Of a DNA stretch of 64,000 nt, positions 49,801-53,325 are shown in pieces. The notes beneath the pieces were generated by a model that searched no databases, was not told the origin of the DNA, and saw only the letters and a list, made by a program, of their open reading frames with translations. The translations under genes were made by a program, and so were the position numbers. Positions within the stretch are counted from its first letter, which is position 1. Every line of letters begins with the position of its first letter. The stretch comes from Cladorhizidae sp. MBARI D1340-BT2 (taxonomy: Eukaryota; Porifera; Demospongiae; Poecilosclerida; Cladorhizidae), in contig JAQNBH010000013.1 of the NCBI GenBank assembly GCA_028752905.1, forward strand, positions 14,700,316 through 14,764,315, read 5' to 3'.

Positions 49801-51114
49801 TGGAAGAGGGAAAGGGTGTTATCAGGATTGCGTTAGTGAGTAATGGAGTGTGTGTGTGTGTGTGTGTGAGGGGAGGTGGGGAGAAGGATAAAGGGGAGGG
49901 AAGTAAGTTAGGCAATCAAGTGATAGGTAAGGAGTAAGAGGTTGAGGGCCATGCACATCTCTGATTGGGTGTCCAGGTAGATGGTTGTACTCTATGCAGT
50001 GTGTATGTGTATTTATGGTCGTGATGGATGGAGTCGTCAGTCTTCGAACATGCACATGAACATGTTTTACTATGGCTGAACAAACATTTGTGTGTCCTGT
50101 AGTGGTGTATGTGTGTTTGCATACAGGATGGGCATGTAGGGCTAGGGCTATAGAGTGGGGTGGATGTAGGGCTAGGGCTTTAGTAGTGGTGGATGTAGGG
50201 CTAGGGCTTAAGGCTGGGTGGATGTAGGGCTAGGGCTTAAGGCTGGGTGGATGTAAGGCTAGGGCTTAAGGCTGGGTGGATGTAAGGCTAGGGCTTAAGG
50301 CTGGGTGGATGTAAGGCTAGGGCTTAAGGCTGGGTGGATGTAAGGCTAGGGCTTAAGGCTGGGTGGATGTAAGGCTAGGGCTTAAGGCTGGGTGGATGTA
50401 AGGCTAGGGTTTAAGGCTGGGTGGATGTAAGGCTAGGGCTTAAGGCTGGGTGGATGTAAGGCTAGGGCTTAAGGCTGGGTGGATGTAAGGCTAGGGCTTA
50501 AGGCTGGGTGGATGTAAGGCTAGGGCTTAAGGCTGGGTGGATGTAAGGCTAGGGCTTAAGGCTGGGTGGATGTAGGGCTAGAGGGTGGAGCTAGAGCTAG
50601 AGGGTGAGGTGGATGTAAGGCTAGGGTTAGGGCTAGAGAGTGGGTGGATGAAGGGCTAGGGCTAGAGGTTTAGGTGGATGTAAGGCTAGGGTTAGGGCTA
50701 GAGGGAGAGTTGGATGGATGTGTTCGAGTTAGGGCTAGAGGGTGAGTTGGATGAGTTGAGGTGGATGAAGGAAGATGTGTTTGTGAGAATCTGGAGTTAT
50801 GAAAAAGGTTTAGAGTATGAGAGTTGAGAGAAAGGAAATGCATCATTGTCTCCTCTGCCATGTGCTTCATGCATGGCTGACTTCCTGACCATCTTTCTCA
50901 CCCAATGGCCACTTACATTCTGTTCAAATCTTCCTCGGCTTCCCATGACAGGTACGACTATTTGGAGTTTGTGGATGAGCAAGGACAGAAAAAGAAATAT
51001 GACGGCAAGGTTGGAAAGGAGCGCTGGGCTGTCCGGGATGAATTCAAGGGTTCGGTGTTACACTTCAGCTTCTACTCGGACGGCAGCAACAATGAGTGGG
51101 GATACAAGTTCACT
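14985..51114 (+). CDS. ZZEF1: ZZEF1-like gene, 25 internal exons
   Basis: A multi-exon gene matching, in order, the N-terminal 40% of ZZEF1, a large cytoplasmic/nuclear protein with EF-hand, DOC/APC10, CUB-like and two ZZ zinc-finger domains. The 25 exons sum to 3131 nt and about 1043 residues. Reading phase is consistent at all 24 junctions with no stop, which is strong evidence that the model is right. The DOC domain is in exons 3-5 (DSYMPKSIVVSVG; INIKGCHNDGCD) and the CUB-like domain in exons 24-25 (ESPHNYED; GSNNEWGYKF). The EF-hand exons should lie upstream of 14985 and the ZZ fingers beyond the window or past 51114. DOC domains are otherwise found in the anaphase-promoting complex and in HECT ligases; the molecular role of ZZEF1 is poorly known. 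Introns hold nearly all the repeat arrays between 15 and 51 kb. Confidence 0.85.
15038..15235. repeat. 22-bp array copying the exon end and splice donor
   Basis: Nine copies of a 22-bp unit, AAGGATCATGCAG|GTTAGTGTT. The first copy is the true end of exon 1 plus its 5' splice site. Most of the other copies keep an intact CAG|GTTAGT; the variants read CAG|TTTAGT, CAG|ATTAGT or CAG|GTCAGT. A (CA)n tract follows at about 15253-15275. Confidence 0.9.
15345..15486 (+). CDS. ZZEF1: ZZEF1-like exon 2
   Basis: 142 nt. Acceptor CAACACAG, donor TTTG|GTATGT. Encodes RRERLEAEKLVTPLLAQ and onward through RLRYKLVDGRYFTLKEREEA, a helical charged segment preceding the DOC domain. Phase 0 in, phase 1 out. Confidence 0.8.
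15487..15968. other. Intron 2, 5' part
   Basis: G-rich then pyrimidine-rich intron sequence without recognised elements, leading into the 13-bp pyrimidine array. Confidence 0.6.
15969..16676 (+). repeat. 13-bp pyrimidine minisatellite abutting an acceptor
   Basis: About 54 copies of GCTCTCCTCTCCT, pure C/T except for a G per unit. It ends four to ten bases before the acceptor CTACTAG of exon 3 and therefore forms a giant polypyrimidine tract. Long frames open on both strands here are artefacts of the repeat. Confidence 0.95.
16681..16804 (+). CDS. ZZEF1: ZZEF1-like exon 3 (DOC start)
   Basis: 124 nt. Encodes an acidic linker (EDPRSGNDREDSGEG) then LFIKKCYSKVNVSSSGSSKP, the beginning of the DOC/APC10 domain. 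Donor GAAAA|GTAAAT. Confidence 0.85.
17127..17192 (+). CDS. ZZEF1: ZZEF1-like exon 4 with GC donor
   Basis: 66 nt. Encodes LLDGKGHTFWQSNGSPRSHW, the W-Q-S-x-G core of the DOC domain that packs the jelly-roll sheet. Acceptor CTATTAG. The donor is GATTAG|GCAAGT, a GC-type 5' splice site that otherwise matches consensus. Phase with exons 3 and 5 is exact. Confidence 0.85.
17193..17915. other. Intron 4, 5' part
   Basis: AT-rich intron sequence with a short direct repeat of TTGTTCGGTGCTTAAGAT near 17530-17562. No coding signal. Confidence 0.5.
17916..18495 (+). repeat. 30-bp pyrimidine-rich minisatellite
   Basis: About 20 copies of a 30-bp unit containing CATCCCTTCTCCTTCTCTGT, pyrimidine on the sense strand of the host gene. 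Some copies are 28 bp, which shifts the frame. Open frames on either strand are not genes. Confidence 0.95.
18496..19790. other. Intron 4, middle part
   Basis: Two diverged copies of a GCGCATGC...GTGACACA block near 18600 and 18695, a (TAA)n stretch near 18785, and a C run near 18920. I see no element with coding capacity. Confidence 0.5.
19791..20830 (+). repeat. 1-kb pyrimidine array abutting the DOC exon
   Basis: Over 1000 bases of almost pure C/T made of CCTCCTCTTCCTCCCT-like units, including about 100 bp of perfect CCT trinucleotide repeat near 20670-20765. It runs straight into the acceptor CCTTCAG of exon 5. The 392-, 472- and 571-codon open frames are repeat artefacts. Confidence 0.95.
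20834..21112 (+). CDS. ZZEF1: ZZEF1-like exon 5 (DOC core)
   Basis: 279 nt. Encodes the bulk of the DOC/APC10 domain: GVIVKELSVSV, DSYMPKSIVVSVG, NIPRDTVGK and INIKGCHNDGCDVRIRGLHI. This is the strongest match to ZZEF1 in the window. Donor TTCAA|GTATGG. Confidence 0.92.
21113..21580. other. Intron 5, 5' part
   Basis: G-rich intron sequence. A decoy acceptor TTCTTCAG at about 21485 opens into a stop in the required phase, so I do not call an exon there. Confidence 0.5.
21585..22245. repeat. 28-bp minisatellite, ~24 copies
   Basis: Unit of 28 bp containing GCCTCATTGCTCTGCTACTA. A degenerate end block at 22120-22180 has lost the CTACTACT part. The period is not a multiple of three, and the three overlapping open frames simply shift with each copy. 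Confidence 0.95.
22300..23070. mobile_element. Large foldback element with nested palindrome
   Basis: Outer arms: - strand copy of the hairpin module at about 22314-22400 (CCTGATGAAGGCTAGAGCAT) and + strand copy at about 22983-23060 (CTCCTGATGAAGGGGGCCAG). Inside lies a palindrome at 22407-22716 with arms of about 150 bp centred on TTAGAACTTTTTTCTAA; both arms carry GATTGGTCC, the GTTTCAGACGCTG / GCATTTCAGACGCTG block, GACCTT and GCAGGCTCAC. A (TAA)n stretch at 22795-22866 fills part of the right side. No coding capacity. Confidence 0.65.
23071..23330. other. Intron 5, C-run and purine-rich stretch
   Basis: Short (AAT)n, two C runs near 23113-23135, then purine-rich sequence. No gene recognised. 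Confidence 0.4.
23330..23415 (-). mobile_element. tRNA-like SINE remnant
   Basis: The - strand reads GTAGCACAACGGTGAGGCGT, then GTGGTCAATACGCC, a stem-loop CTTCA...TGAAG and GATAGCGGGCTC. The AGGCGTAGTGG part resembles a Pol III A box with a D-arm-like stem, and GGGCTCA is a damaged B box. A working tRNA cloverleaf cannot be completed. Best read as a tRNA-derived SINE head. Confidence 0.35.
23416..24304. other. Intron 5, 3' part
   Basis: Unique-looking intron DNA with overlapping short frames on the - strand. No domain recognised. Ends with the acceptor TGTGCAG before exon 6. Confidence 0.45.
24305..24436 (+). CDS. ZZEF1: ZZEF1-like exon 6
   Basis: 132 nt. Encodes YIKEAQPTVMDTMSMWYIGL and onward to TPFLRTLLLTQSK, matching the helical region right after the DOC domain. 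Donor TCTAA|GTGCGT is weak but phase is exact. Confidence 0.88.
24555..24668 (+). CDS. ZZEF1: ZZEF1-like exon 7
   Basis: 114 nt. Encodes FLPPLSLSPYSPSKPDFLTS and MKEMDTLVNTI. The PPLSLSP motif followed by an acidic helix is shared with ZZEF1. Acceptor TCTCTCAG, donor TCTG|GTACAA. Confidence 0.88.
24787..24896 (+). CDS. ZZEF1: ZZEF1-like exon 8
   Basis: 110 nt. Encodes MTSFALAHGDANKIIELLSV, an alpha-helical segment matching ZZEF1. Acceptor ACCCCCAG, donor CTAC|GTGAGT. Confidence 0.88.
24983..25063 (+). CDS. ZZEF1: ZZEF1-like exon 9
   Basis: 81 nt. Encodes MKLSLVSVMEKMRGIIKWKK. Found by phase: it is the only open, splice-bounded segment that joins exons 8 and 10 in frame. Acceptor CACATGCAG, donor CATG|GTAAGT. 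Confidence 0.75.
25064..25640. other. Intron 9, 5' part
   Basis: Unique-looking intron sequence; no gene or repeat recognised before the foldback element at 25640. Confidence 0.45.
25640..26340. mobile_element. Foldback element, family A, copy 1
   Basis: Left arm (about 25640-25980) and right arm (about 26040-26340) are diverged reverse complements. Paired landmarks are CTCAAAAGATAGCTCTCTCT against AGAGAGAGCTATC, AGGAAGTCCTACTCT against AGAGTAGGGCTTCCT, and AGTGTTAAAAC against the inverted run near 26310. Related copies lie at 37550, 47872 and 61030. No coding capacity. Confidence 0.65.
26555..26905. repeat. 34-bp minisatellite, ~10 copies
   Basis: Unit of 34 bp containing CCAATGCACATTGCTTGC and CCACACTGCACTAG. 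Variation is mostly GCATCC against GCGTCC. Confidence 0.9.
26965..27500 (+). repeat. 33-bp minisatellite coding for an 11-residue repeat
   Basis: About 16 copies of a 33-bp unit. On the + strand it encodes EEKRRQHEVEL (or EEKRWQHEVEL), a heptad-like charged pattern predicted to form a single helix or coiled coil, in a frame open from an ATG at 26965 to 27513. It lies within an intron of the ZZEF1-like gene with no promoter or splice support. Treated as a repeat; an exon of a nested gene cannot be excluded. Confidence 0.85.
27514..28719. other. Intron 9, 3' part
   Basis: Unique-looking AT-rich intron sequence with no recognised element. Ends with acceptor TTTGTAG before exon 10. Confidence 0.45.
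28720..28818 (+). CDS. ZZEF1: ZZEF1-like exon 10
   Basis: 99 nt. Encodes ALKMSLVSCDGGEKSDEHKA and DLIFSNHSTSP, matching the conserved leucine-rich/acidic stretch that precedes the second beta-rich region of ZZEF1. Donor CCAA|GTAATG. Confidence 0.85.
28850..29660 (+). repeat. 23-bp pyrimidine minisatellite
   Basis: About 30 copies of a 23-bp unit containing CCTCACCCCCTCACTCTGTC, pyrimidine on the sense strand, followed by a C run at about 29626-29650. It occupies most of intron 10, upstream of exon 11. The two 330-codon frames here are repeat artefacts. Confidence 0.95.
29849..30092 (+). CDS. ZZEF1: ZZEF1-like exon 11
   Basis: 244 nt. Encodes SYISAEDTKIVTICAKEES, ITKIKVDVHSADGAKSGVVF and EFDNWTLEDYKQI, a beta-rich module with a K-x-D-x-W-x-L-x-x turn shared with ZZEF1. 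Acceptor CCACTTAG. I place the donor at CAGGG|GTGGGT because it keeps phase; this end is the least certain of the model. Confidence 0.8.
30156..30209 (+). CDS. ZZEF1: ZZEF1-like exon 12
   Basis: 54 nt micro-exon. Encodes GDRMDLTPIAYFSMDKD. Acceptor GTTGCTAG, donor GATAG|GTCAGT. Confidence 0.7.
30371..30413 (+). CDS. ZZEF1: ZZEF1-like exon 13
   Basis: 43 nt micro-exon. Encodes WVLDMEPNVITTGT. Acceptor TGCTGTAG, donor GGAACT|GTATGT. Fits phase on both sides. Confidence 0.7.
30483..30611 (+). CDS. ZZEF1: ZZEF1-like exon 14
   Basis: 129 nt. Encodes YLTLKFLGPLKEDAKKIVVH and VQVYGHHYSERSRKS, the edge strand pair of the beta-rich module. Acceptor TTTTCTAG, donor GATTTG|GTTAGT. Confidence 0.88.
30738..30893 (+). 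CDS. ZZEF1: ZZEF1-like exon 15
   Basis: 156 nt. Encodes ESLLFLGEDDVEELDAVVLL and RIIYVLVTLLQDLL, a hydrophobic helix pair. Acceptor CTTTTTAG, donor TTTACG|GTGTGT. Confidence 0.85.
30960..31115. mobile_element. Palindromic copy of the hairpin module
   Basis: Arms of about 55 bp face each other: left arm from about 30966 (AATAATCAACTTCAAATTAT) to CGTTTCGACTAG at 31023, right arm from CTAGTCGAAATGTCG at about 31033 to the inverse of the left edge at about 31089. Same family as 5036 and 22300. It lies in intron 15. Confidence 0.7.
31510..31690. repeat. Dispersed repeat, copy 1
   Basis: Diverged match to about 32895-33065. Shared order of blocks: TTCTGC(T/C)GAG-AAGG, CATACC/CTATGCC, GTGCT...GATGGATT, TTGTGGTGCAGC/TTGTGGAGCTACAG, CTTAC(C/T)TC. 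Overlapping open frames on both strands look fortuitous. No coding signal is convincing. Confidence 0.4.
32045..32115 (+). CDS. ZZEF1: ZZEF1-like exon 16
   Basis: 71 nt. Encodes ESHLEVDNLSLEKIWKLYLL. Acceptor ATTGGCAG, donor GACAA|GTAATG. Confidence 0.85.
32344..32653 (+). CDS. ZZEF1: ZZEF1-like exon 17
   Basis: 310 nt, the longest exon found. Encodes FLALYLLRTSLPF, a Pro/Ser linker, FPSEVLAQLCHLLDADTDPR and VKWLVHEIVSEGVVVFFPDS. The helical EV-x(3)-L...G-x-x-x-FFP pattern is shared with ZZEF1. Acceptor TCTATCAG, donor GTGCTG|GTTAGT. Confidence 0.9.
32895..33065. repeat. Dispersed repeat, copy 2
   Basis: Second copy of the repeat seen at 31510-31690, same orientation, in intron 17. Confidence 0.4.
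33422..33529 (+). CDS. ZZEF1: ZZEF1-like exon 18
   Basis: 108 nt. Encodes WWLKFEALCHYFSKTDCKSV and LNLPSKLAD; the LC-x-YFS-x-x-D motif is a good family marker. Acceptor TTTGTAG, donor GCCGAT|GTCAGT. Confidence 0.9.
33530..34272. other. Intron 18
   Basis: Unique-looking intron; nothing recognised. Confidence 0.5.
34273..34341 (+). CDS. ZZEF1: ZZEF1-like exon 19
   Basis: 69 nt. Encodes EKIEPTLSMLNTMIVVANRE. Acceptor CATCGCAG, donor AGAGAG|GTATGC. Confidence 0.85.
34422..34581 (+). CDS. ZZEF1: ZZEF1-like exon 20
   Basis: 160 nt. Encodes ALTCLRTGASKLDDLTNLLS and FQAGMFFWCRDMLASDH, ending in an amphipathic helix (GRKELVNNFMNN). Acceptor CTTGCAG, donor AACAATT|GTAAGC. The next exon lies 8.3 kb away. 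Confidence 0.9.
34660..34910. repeat. Degenerate GGTGATGGTG-type repeat
   Basis: Loosely periodic GATGGTGTTGGTTGTGATGA tracts at the start of intron 20. Low-complexity rather than an ordered array. Confidence 0.7.
34911..37540. other. Intron 20, 5' part
   Basis: About 2.6 kb without a recognised gene. Short frames at 35908-36241 and 36314-36604 on + show no domain I can name. A (GAG)n stretch lies at about 37394-37415. Confidence 0.4.
37550..37905. mobile_element. Foldback element, family A, single arm
   Basis: Shares with 61040-61340 the blocks ATTCTGCAAACTTCATGGTA, TATATAGCTCAAAAGA, CCAAGTTACTGGAGCTAAAG and TTGAAATTAGCACCAG. The opposite arm is missing, so this is a half copy. Confidence 0.65.
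38190..39640. repeat. 31/38-bp minisatellite, ~40 copies
   Basis: Mixture of a 31-bp unit and a 38-bp unit sharing CCTGTGCCAGTGGAGTGTGC; the long form carries an extra GGCGACT or GGTGACT. Runs of the short form occur at 38790-38960. The right edge is degraded (GTTTGTGCCGGTGGAGTATG). Confidence 0.95.
39641..40915. other. Intron 20, middle part
   Basis: AT-rich intron sequence. No domain, RNA gene or known repeat recognised. Confidence 0.45.
40916..41115. repeat. TTGTTATTT and ACT microsatellites
   Basis: A run of TTGTTGTTATTTT units followed by (ACT)n. The 104-codon hydrophobic frame across it is an artefact. Confidence 0.85.
41320..41420. mobile_element. Fragment of the hairpin-module family
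   Basis: GAGAGTAAATTTCAAGTAGA, TATTGAGAAAGTCGTA and ATCAACTGAGAGTTCATT match the outer part of copies at 23020-23060 and 31060-31110. The hairpin itself is lost. A (TA)n tract follows. Confidence 0.4.
41421..42872. other. Intron 20, 3' part
   Basis: AT microsatellites at 41600-41730 and otherwise unique-looking sequence without recognised genes. Confidence 0.45.
42873..42940 (+). CDS. ZZEF1: ZZEF1-like exon 21
   Basis: 68 nt. Completes a split Tyr codon from exon 20 and encodes VKILTDHCNEILIQLALTPS. Acceptor GTCTTCAG, donor AACATT|GTAAGC. Confidence 0.85.
43020..43145. repeat. C run and (CA)n microsatellite
   Basis: A C run of about 20 followed by over 100 bp of CA-rich repeat, between exons 21 and 22. 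Confidence 0.9.
43150..43206 (+). CDS. ZZEF1: ZZEF1-like exon 22
   Basis: 57 nt. Encodes ETSLVILRKSILGRILPEM. Acceptor ACATACTAG, donor GAAATG|GTGAGT. Phase 0 on both sides and its removal would break the match to the family. Confidence 0.75.
43262..43381 (+). CDS. ZZEF1: ZZEF1-like exon 23
   Basis: 120 nt. Encodes VVLLGSMVDLQIDYLDLLKH and LQPVLSYLTPIYTHLPPIAK, a helical segment before the CUB-like domain. Acceptor CTCATTAG, donor GCCAAG|GTCAGC. Confidence 0.88.
43678..46112. repeat. 30-bp satellite, ~81 copies
   Basis: Unit of 30 bp containing TATTAAAGCCTGGCTCACAA and CATGATGCTG. Variation is concentrated at CCTGG/CCAGG/CATGG, GCTC/GTTC and a rare GAG for AAG. One 12-bp partial copy occurs near 45474 and a 27-bp copy near 46000. 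The 851-codon frame on - and the 817-codon frame on + arise because 30 is a multiple of three and no stop is in the unit. It fills part of the 6.1-kb intron 23. Confidence 0.97.
46113..47870. other. Intron 23, middle part
   Basis: Unique-looking AT-rich sequence with a C run near 47742-47756. No gene recognised. Confidence 0.45.
47872..48425. mobile_element. Foldback element, family A, inverted-repeat copy
   Basis: Arms of about 270 bp. Left arm landmarks GAGCTCCATAGATTCTGCAC, TCTAAAGTGGGGGTACCTCA and GCGAGTAGGTGG are mirrored on the right by TGAGGTACCCCCACTTTAGC and GTGTGCAGAACCTACGGAGC. Centre near 48165-48200. No coding capacity. Confidence 0.7.
48426..49488. other. Intron 23, 3' part
   Basis: AT-rich intron with a C run near 49180. 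Nothing else recognised up to the acceptor TGTGCAG of exon 24. Confidence 0.5.
49489..49655 (+). CDS. ZZEF1: ZZEF1-like exon 24 (CUB-like start)
   Basis: 167 nt. Encodes VVIGMWIRESPHNYEDSTRL and LRFSLDFDPRCHTEG. The ESPHNYE motif and F-D-P-R-C-x-T-E mark the first half of the CUB-like domain of ZZEF1. Donor GGGAG|GTGTGT. Confidence 0.92.
49656..50134. other. Intron 24, 5' part
   Basis: G-rich intron sequence with a (GT)n tract near 49850. No gene. Confidence 0.5.
50135..50760. repeat. 29-bp minisatellite, ~20 copies
   Basis: Unit of 29 bp containing GGATGTAAGGCTAGGGCTTA; the right side degenerates into GGGCTAGAGGGTGAG-type copies. The GCTAGGGCT core recalls the array at 1-215. Confidence 0.9.
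50952..51114 (+). CDS. ZZEF1: ZZEF1-like exon 25 (CUB-like end)
   Basis: 163 nt, last exon assigned. Encodes YDYLEFVDEQGQKKKYDGKV, KERWAVRDEF and FYSDGSNNEWGYKFT. The S-D-x-S-N-N-E-W-G-Y-K-F-T signature is diagnostic of this domain in ZZEF1. Acceptor CATGACAG, donor TTCACT|GTGAGC, so the gene continues beyond. Confidence 0.93.
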
Positions 51115-51264
51115 GTGAGCAGGGTGGGTGTGGCTTGTGGTTAGAGGGACACATGCCTTGGTGGGTGTGGGGTCAAATTAAGGTCAAATTAAGGGTGTGT
51201 TAGTGGCATGGTTTTATATGGGAAGGTTTAGTGCTATTTAGCATGCATTTTGGTATGTGAGGTC

Positions 51265-52919
51265 AGAAGTACAGATTCTTCTATTGTACCTGCAACATGT
51301 GACACAGTTGGTTACTAGCTCTGTAGACCTATAATAGGTGACACAGTTAGTTACTAGCTCCATAGACCTATAATAGGTGACACAGTTGGTTACTAGCTCT
51401 GTAGACCTATAATAGGTGACACAGTTAGTTACTAGCTCCATAGACCTATAATAGGTGACAGTTAGTTATAGCTCCATAGACCTATAATAGGTGACACAGT
51501 TAGTTATAGCTCCATAGACCTATAATAGGTGACAGTTGGTTACTAGCTCCATAGACCTATAATAGGTGACAGTTAGTTATAGCTCCATAGACCTATAATA
51601 GGTGACACAGTTGGTTACTACAGCTCCATAGACCTATAATAGGCGACACAGTTGGTTACTAGCTCCATAGACCTATAATAGGTGACACAGTTGGTTACTA
51701 GCTCCATAGACCTATAATAGGTGACACAGTTGGTTACTAGCTCCATAGACCTATAATAGGTGACACAGTTAGTTACTAGCTCCATAGACCTATAATAGGT
51801 GACAGTTAGTTATAGCTCCATAGACCTATAATAGGTGACACAGTTAGTTATAGCTCCATAGACCTATAATAGGTGACAGTTGGTTACTAGCTCCATAGAC
51901 CTATAATAGGTGACAGTTAGTTATAGCTCCATAGACCTATAATAGGTGACACAGTTGGTTACTACAGCTCCATAGACCTATAATAGGTGACACAGTTGGT
52001 TACTAGCTCTGTAGACCTATAATAGGTGACACAGTTAGTTACTAGCTCCATAGACCTATAATAGGTGACAGTTAGTTATAGCTCCATAGACCTATAATAG
52101 GTGACACAGTTAGTTATAGCTCCATAGACCTATAATAGGTGACAGTTGGTTAATAGCTCCATAGACCTATAATAGGTGACAGTTAGTTATAGCTCCATAG
52201 ACCTATAATAGGTGACACAGTTGGTTACTACAGCTCCATAGACCTATAATAGGCGACACAGTTGGTTACTAGCTCCATAGACCTATAATAGGTGACACAG
52301 TTGGTTACTAGCTCTGTAGACCTATAATAGGTGACACAGTTAGTTACTAGCTCCATAGACCTATAATAGGTGACAGTTAGTTATAGCTCCATAGACCTAT
52401 AATAGGTGACACAGTTAGTTACTAGCTTCATAGACCTATAATAGGTGACACAGTTAATTACTAGCTCCATAGTCCTATAATAGGTGACACAGTTGGTTAT
52501 AGCTCCATATAGGTGACACAGTTGGTTATAGCTCCATAGACCTATAATAGGTGACACAGTTGGTTACTAGCTCCATAGACCTATAATAGGTGACACAGTT
52601 AGTTACTAGCTCCATAGACCTATAATAGGTGACACAGTTAGTTATAGCTCCATAGACCTATAGTAGGTGACACAGTTGGTTATAGCTCCATAGACCTATA
52701 GTAGGTGACACAGTTGGTTATAGCTCCATAGACCTATGATAGGTGACACAGTTGGTTATAGCTCCATAGACCTATAATAGGTGACACAGTTGGTTATAGC
52801 TCCATAGACCTATAATAGGTGACACAGTTGGTTATAGCTCCTAATAGGTGACAGTTGGTTATAGCTCCATAGACCTATAATAGGTGACACAGTTAGTCAC
52901 TAGCTCCATAGACCTATAA
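51265..52919. repeat. 36-39-bp satellite, left block
   Basis: Units of 39 bp and shorter variants sharing AGACCTATAATAGGTGACAC and AGCTCCATAG. A segment at about 51601-51670, with rare variants ACTACAGCTCC and AGGCGACAC, reappears about 610 bp later at 52211-52280, so larger blocks were duplicated. The satellite continues at 56017-56058 and 59247-60118 after two insertions. Confidence 0.95.
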
Positions 52920-53009
52920 CAGACTTACCAACCTGGGAACACTCATTGGCAGGACAAAATCTAGCATTTTGCAGGATCTTGCTAATTTTTGCAGGACCAT
53001 AACATGGCC

Positions 53010-53325
53010 AGGTAAAAGTGGCCGTGGGTCTAAAAAATCTAAGGTATTGTTGTTCCCTCTATACACTCAGCTCCCCCTCCACATCAATCTTGTAATGCGC
53101 CTCTGCAACCTCCCCCCCGTGCCCACTATATCTAACAGTGCTGTTCTTATTATAATGAATTTGAAATCAATGAATCAGAGTCTCACATGCATGATTGTGA
53201 GGTTGACAGAGATGATGATATGATTATTATGCTATATACTTGTAGTAATGAGGTTGTCTGTAGGCTTTTTATGGTGGCTGATTTAGCATGCTGTCATTAA
53301 TTAGATGTGCATTTGAATAGCATGG
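53010..53325. repeat. Inverted duplication inside transposon, left arm
   Basis: Reverse complement of about 53972-54450. Landmarks: GGCCGTGGGTCTAAAAAATC, CCCACTATATCTAACAGTG, ATGAGGTTGTCTGTAGGC and TTAGATGTGCATTTGAATAG. Confidence 0.85.
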
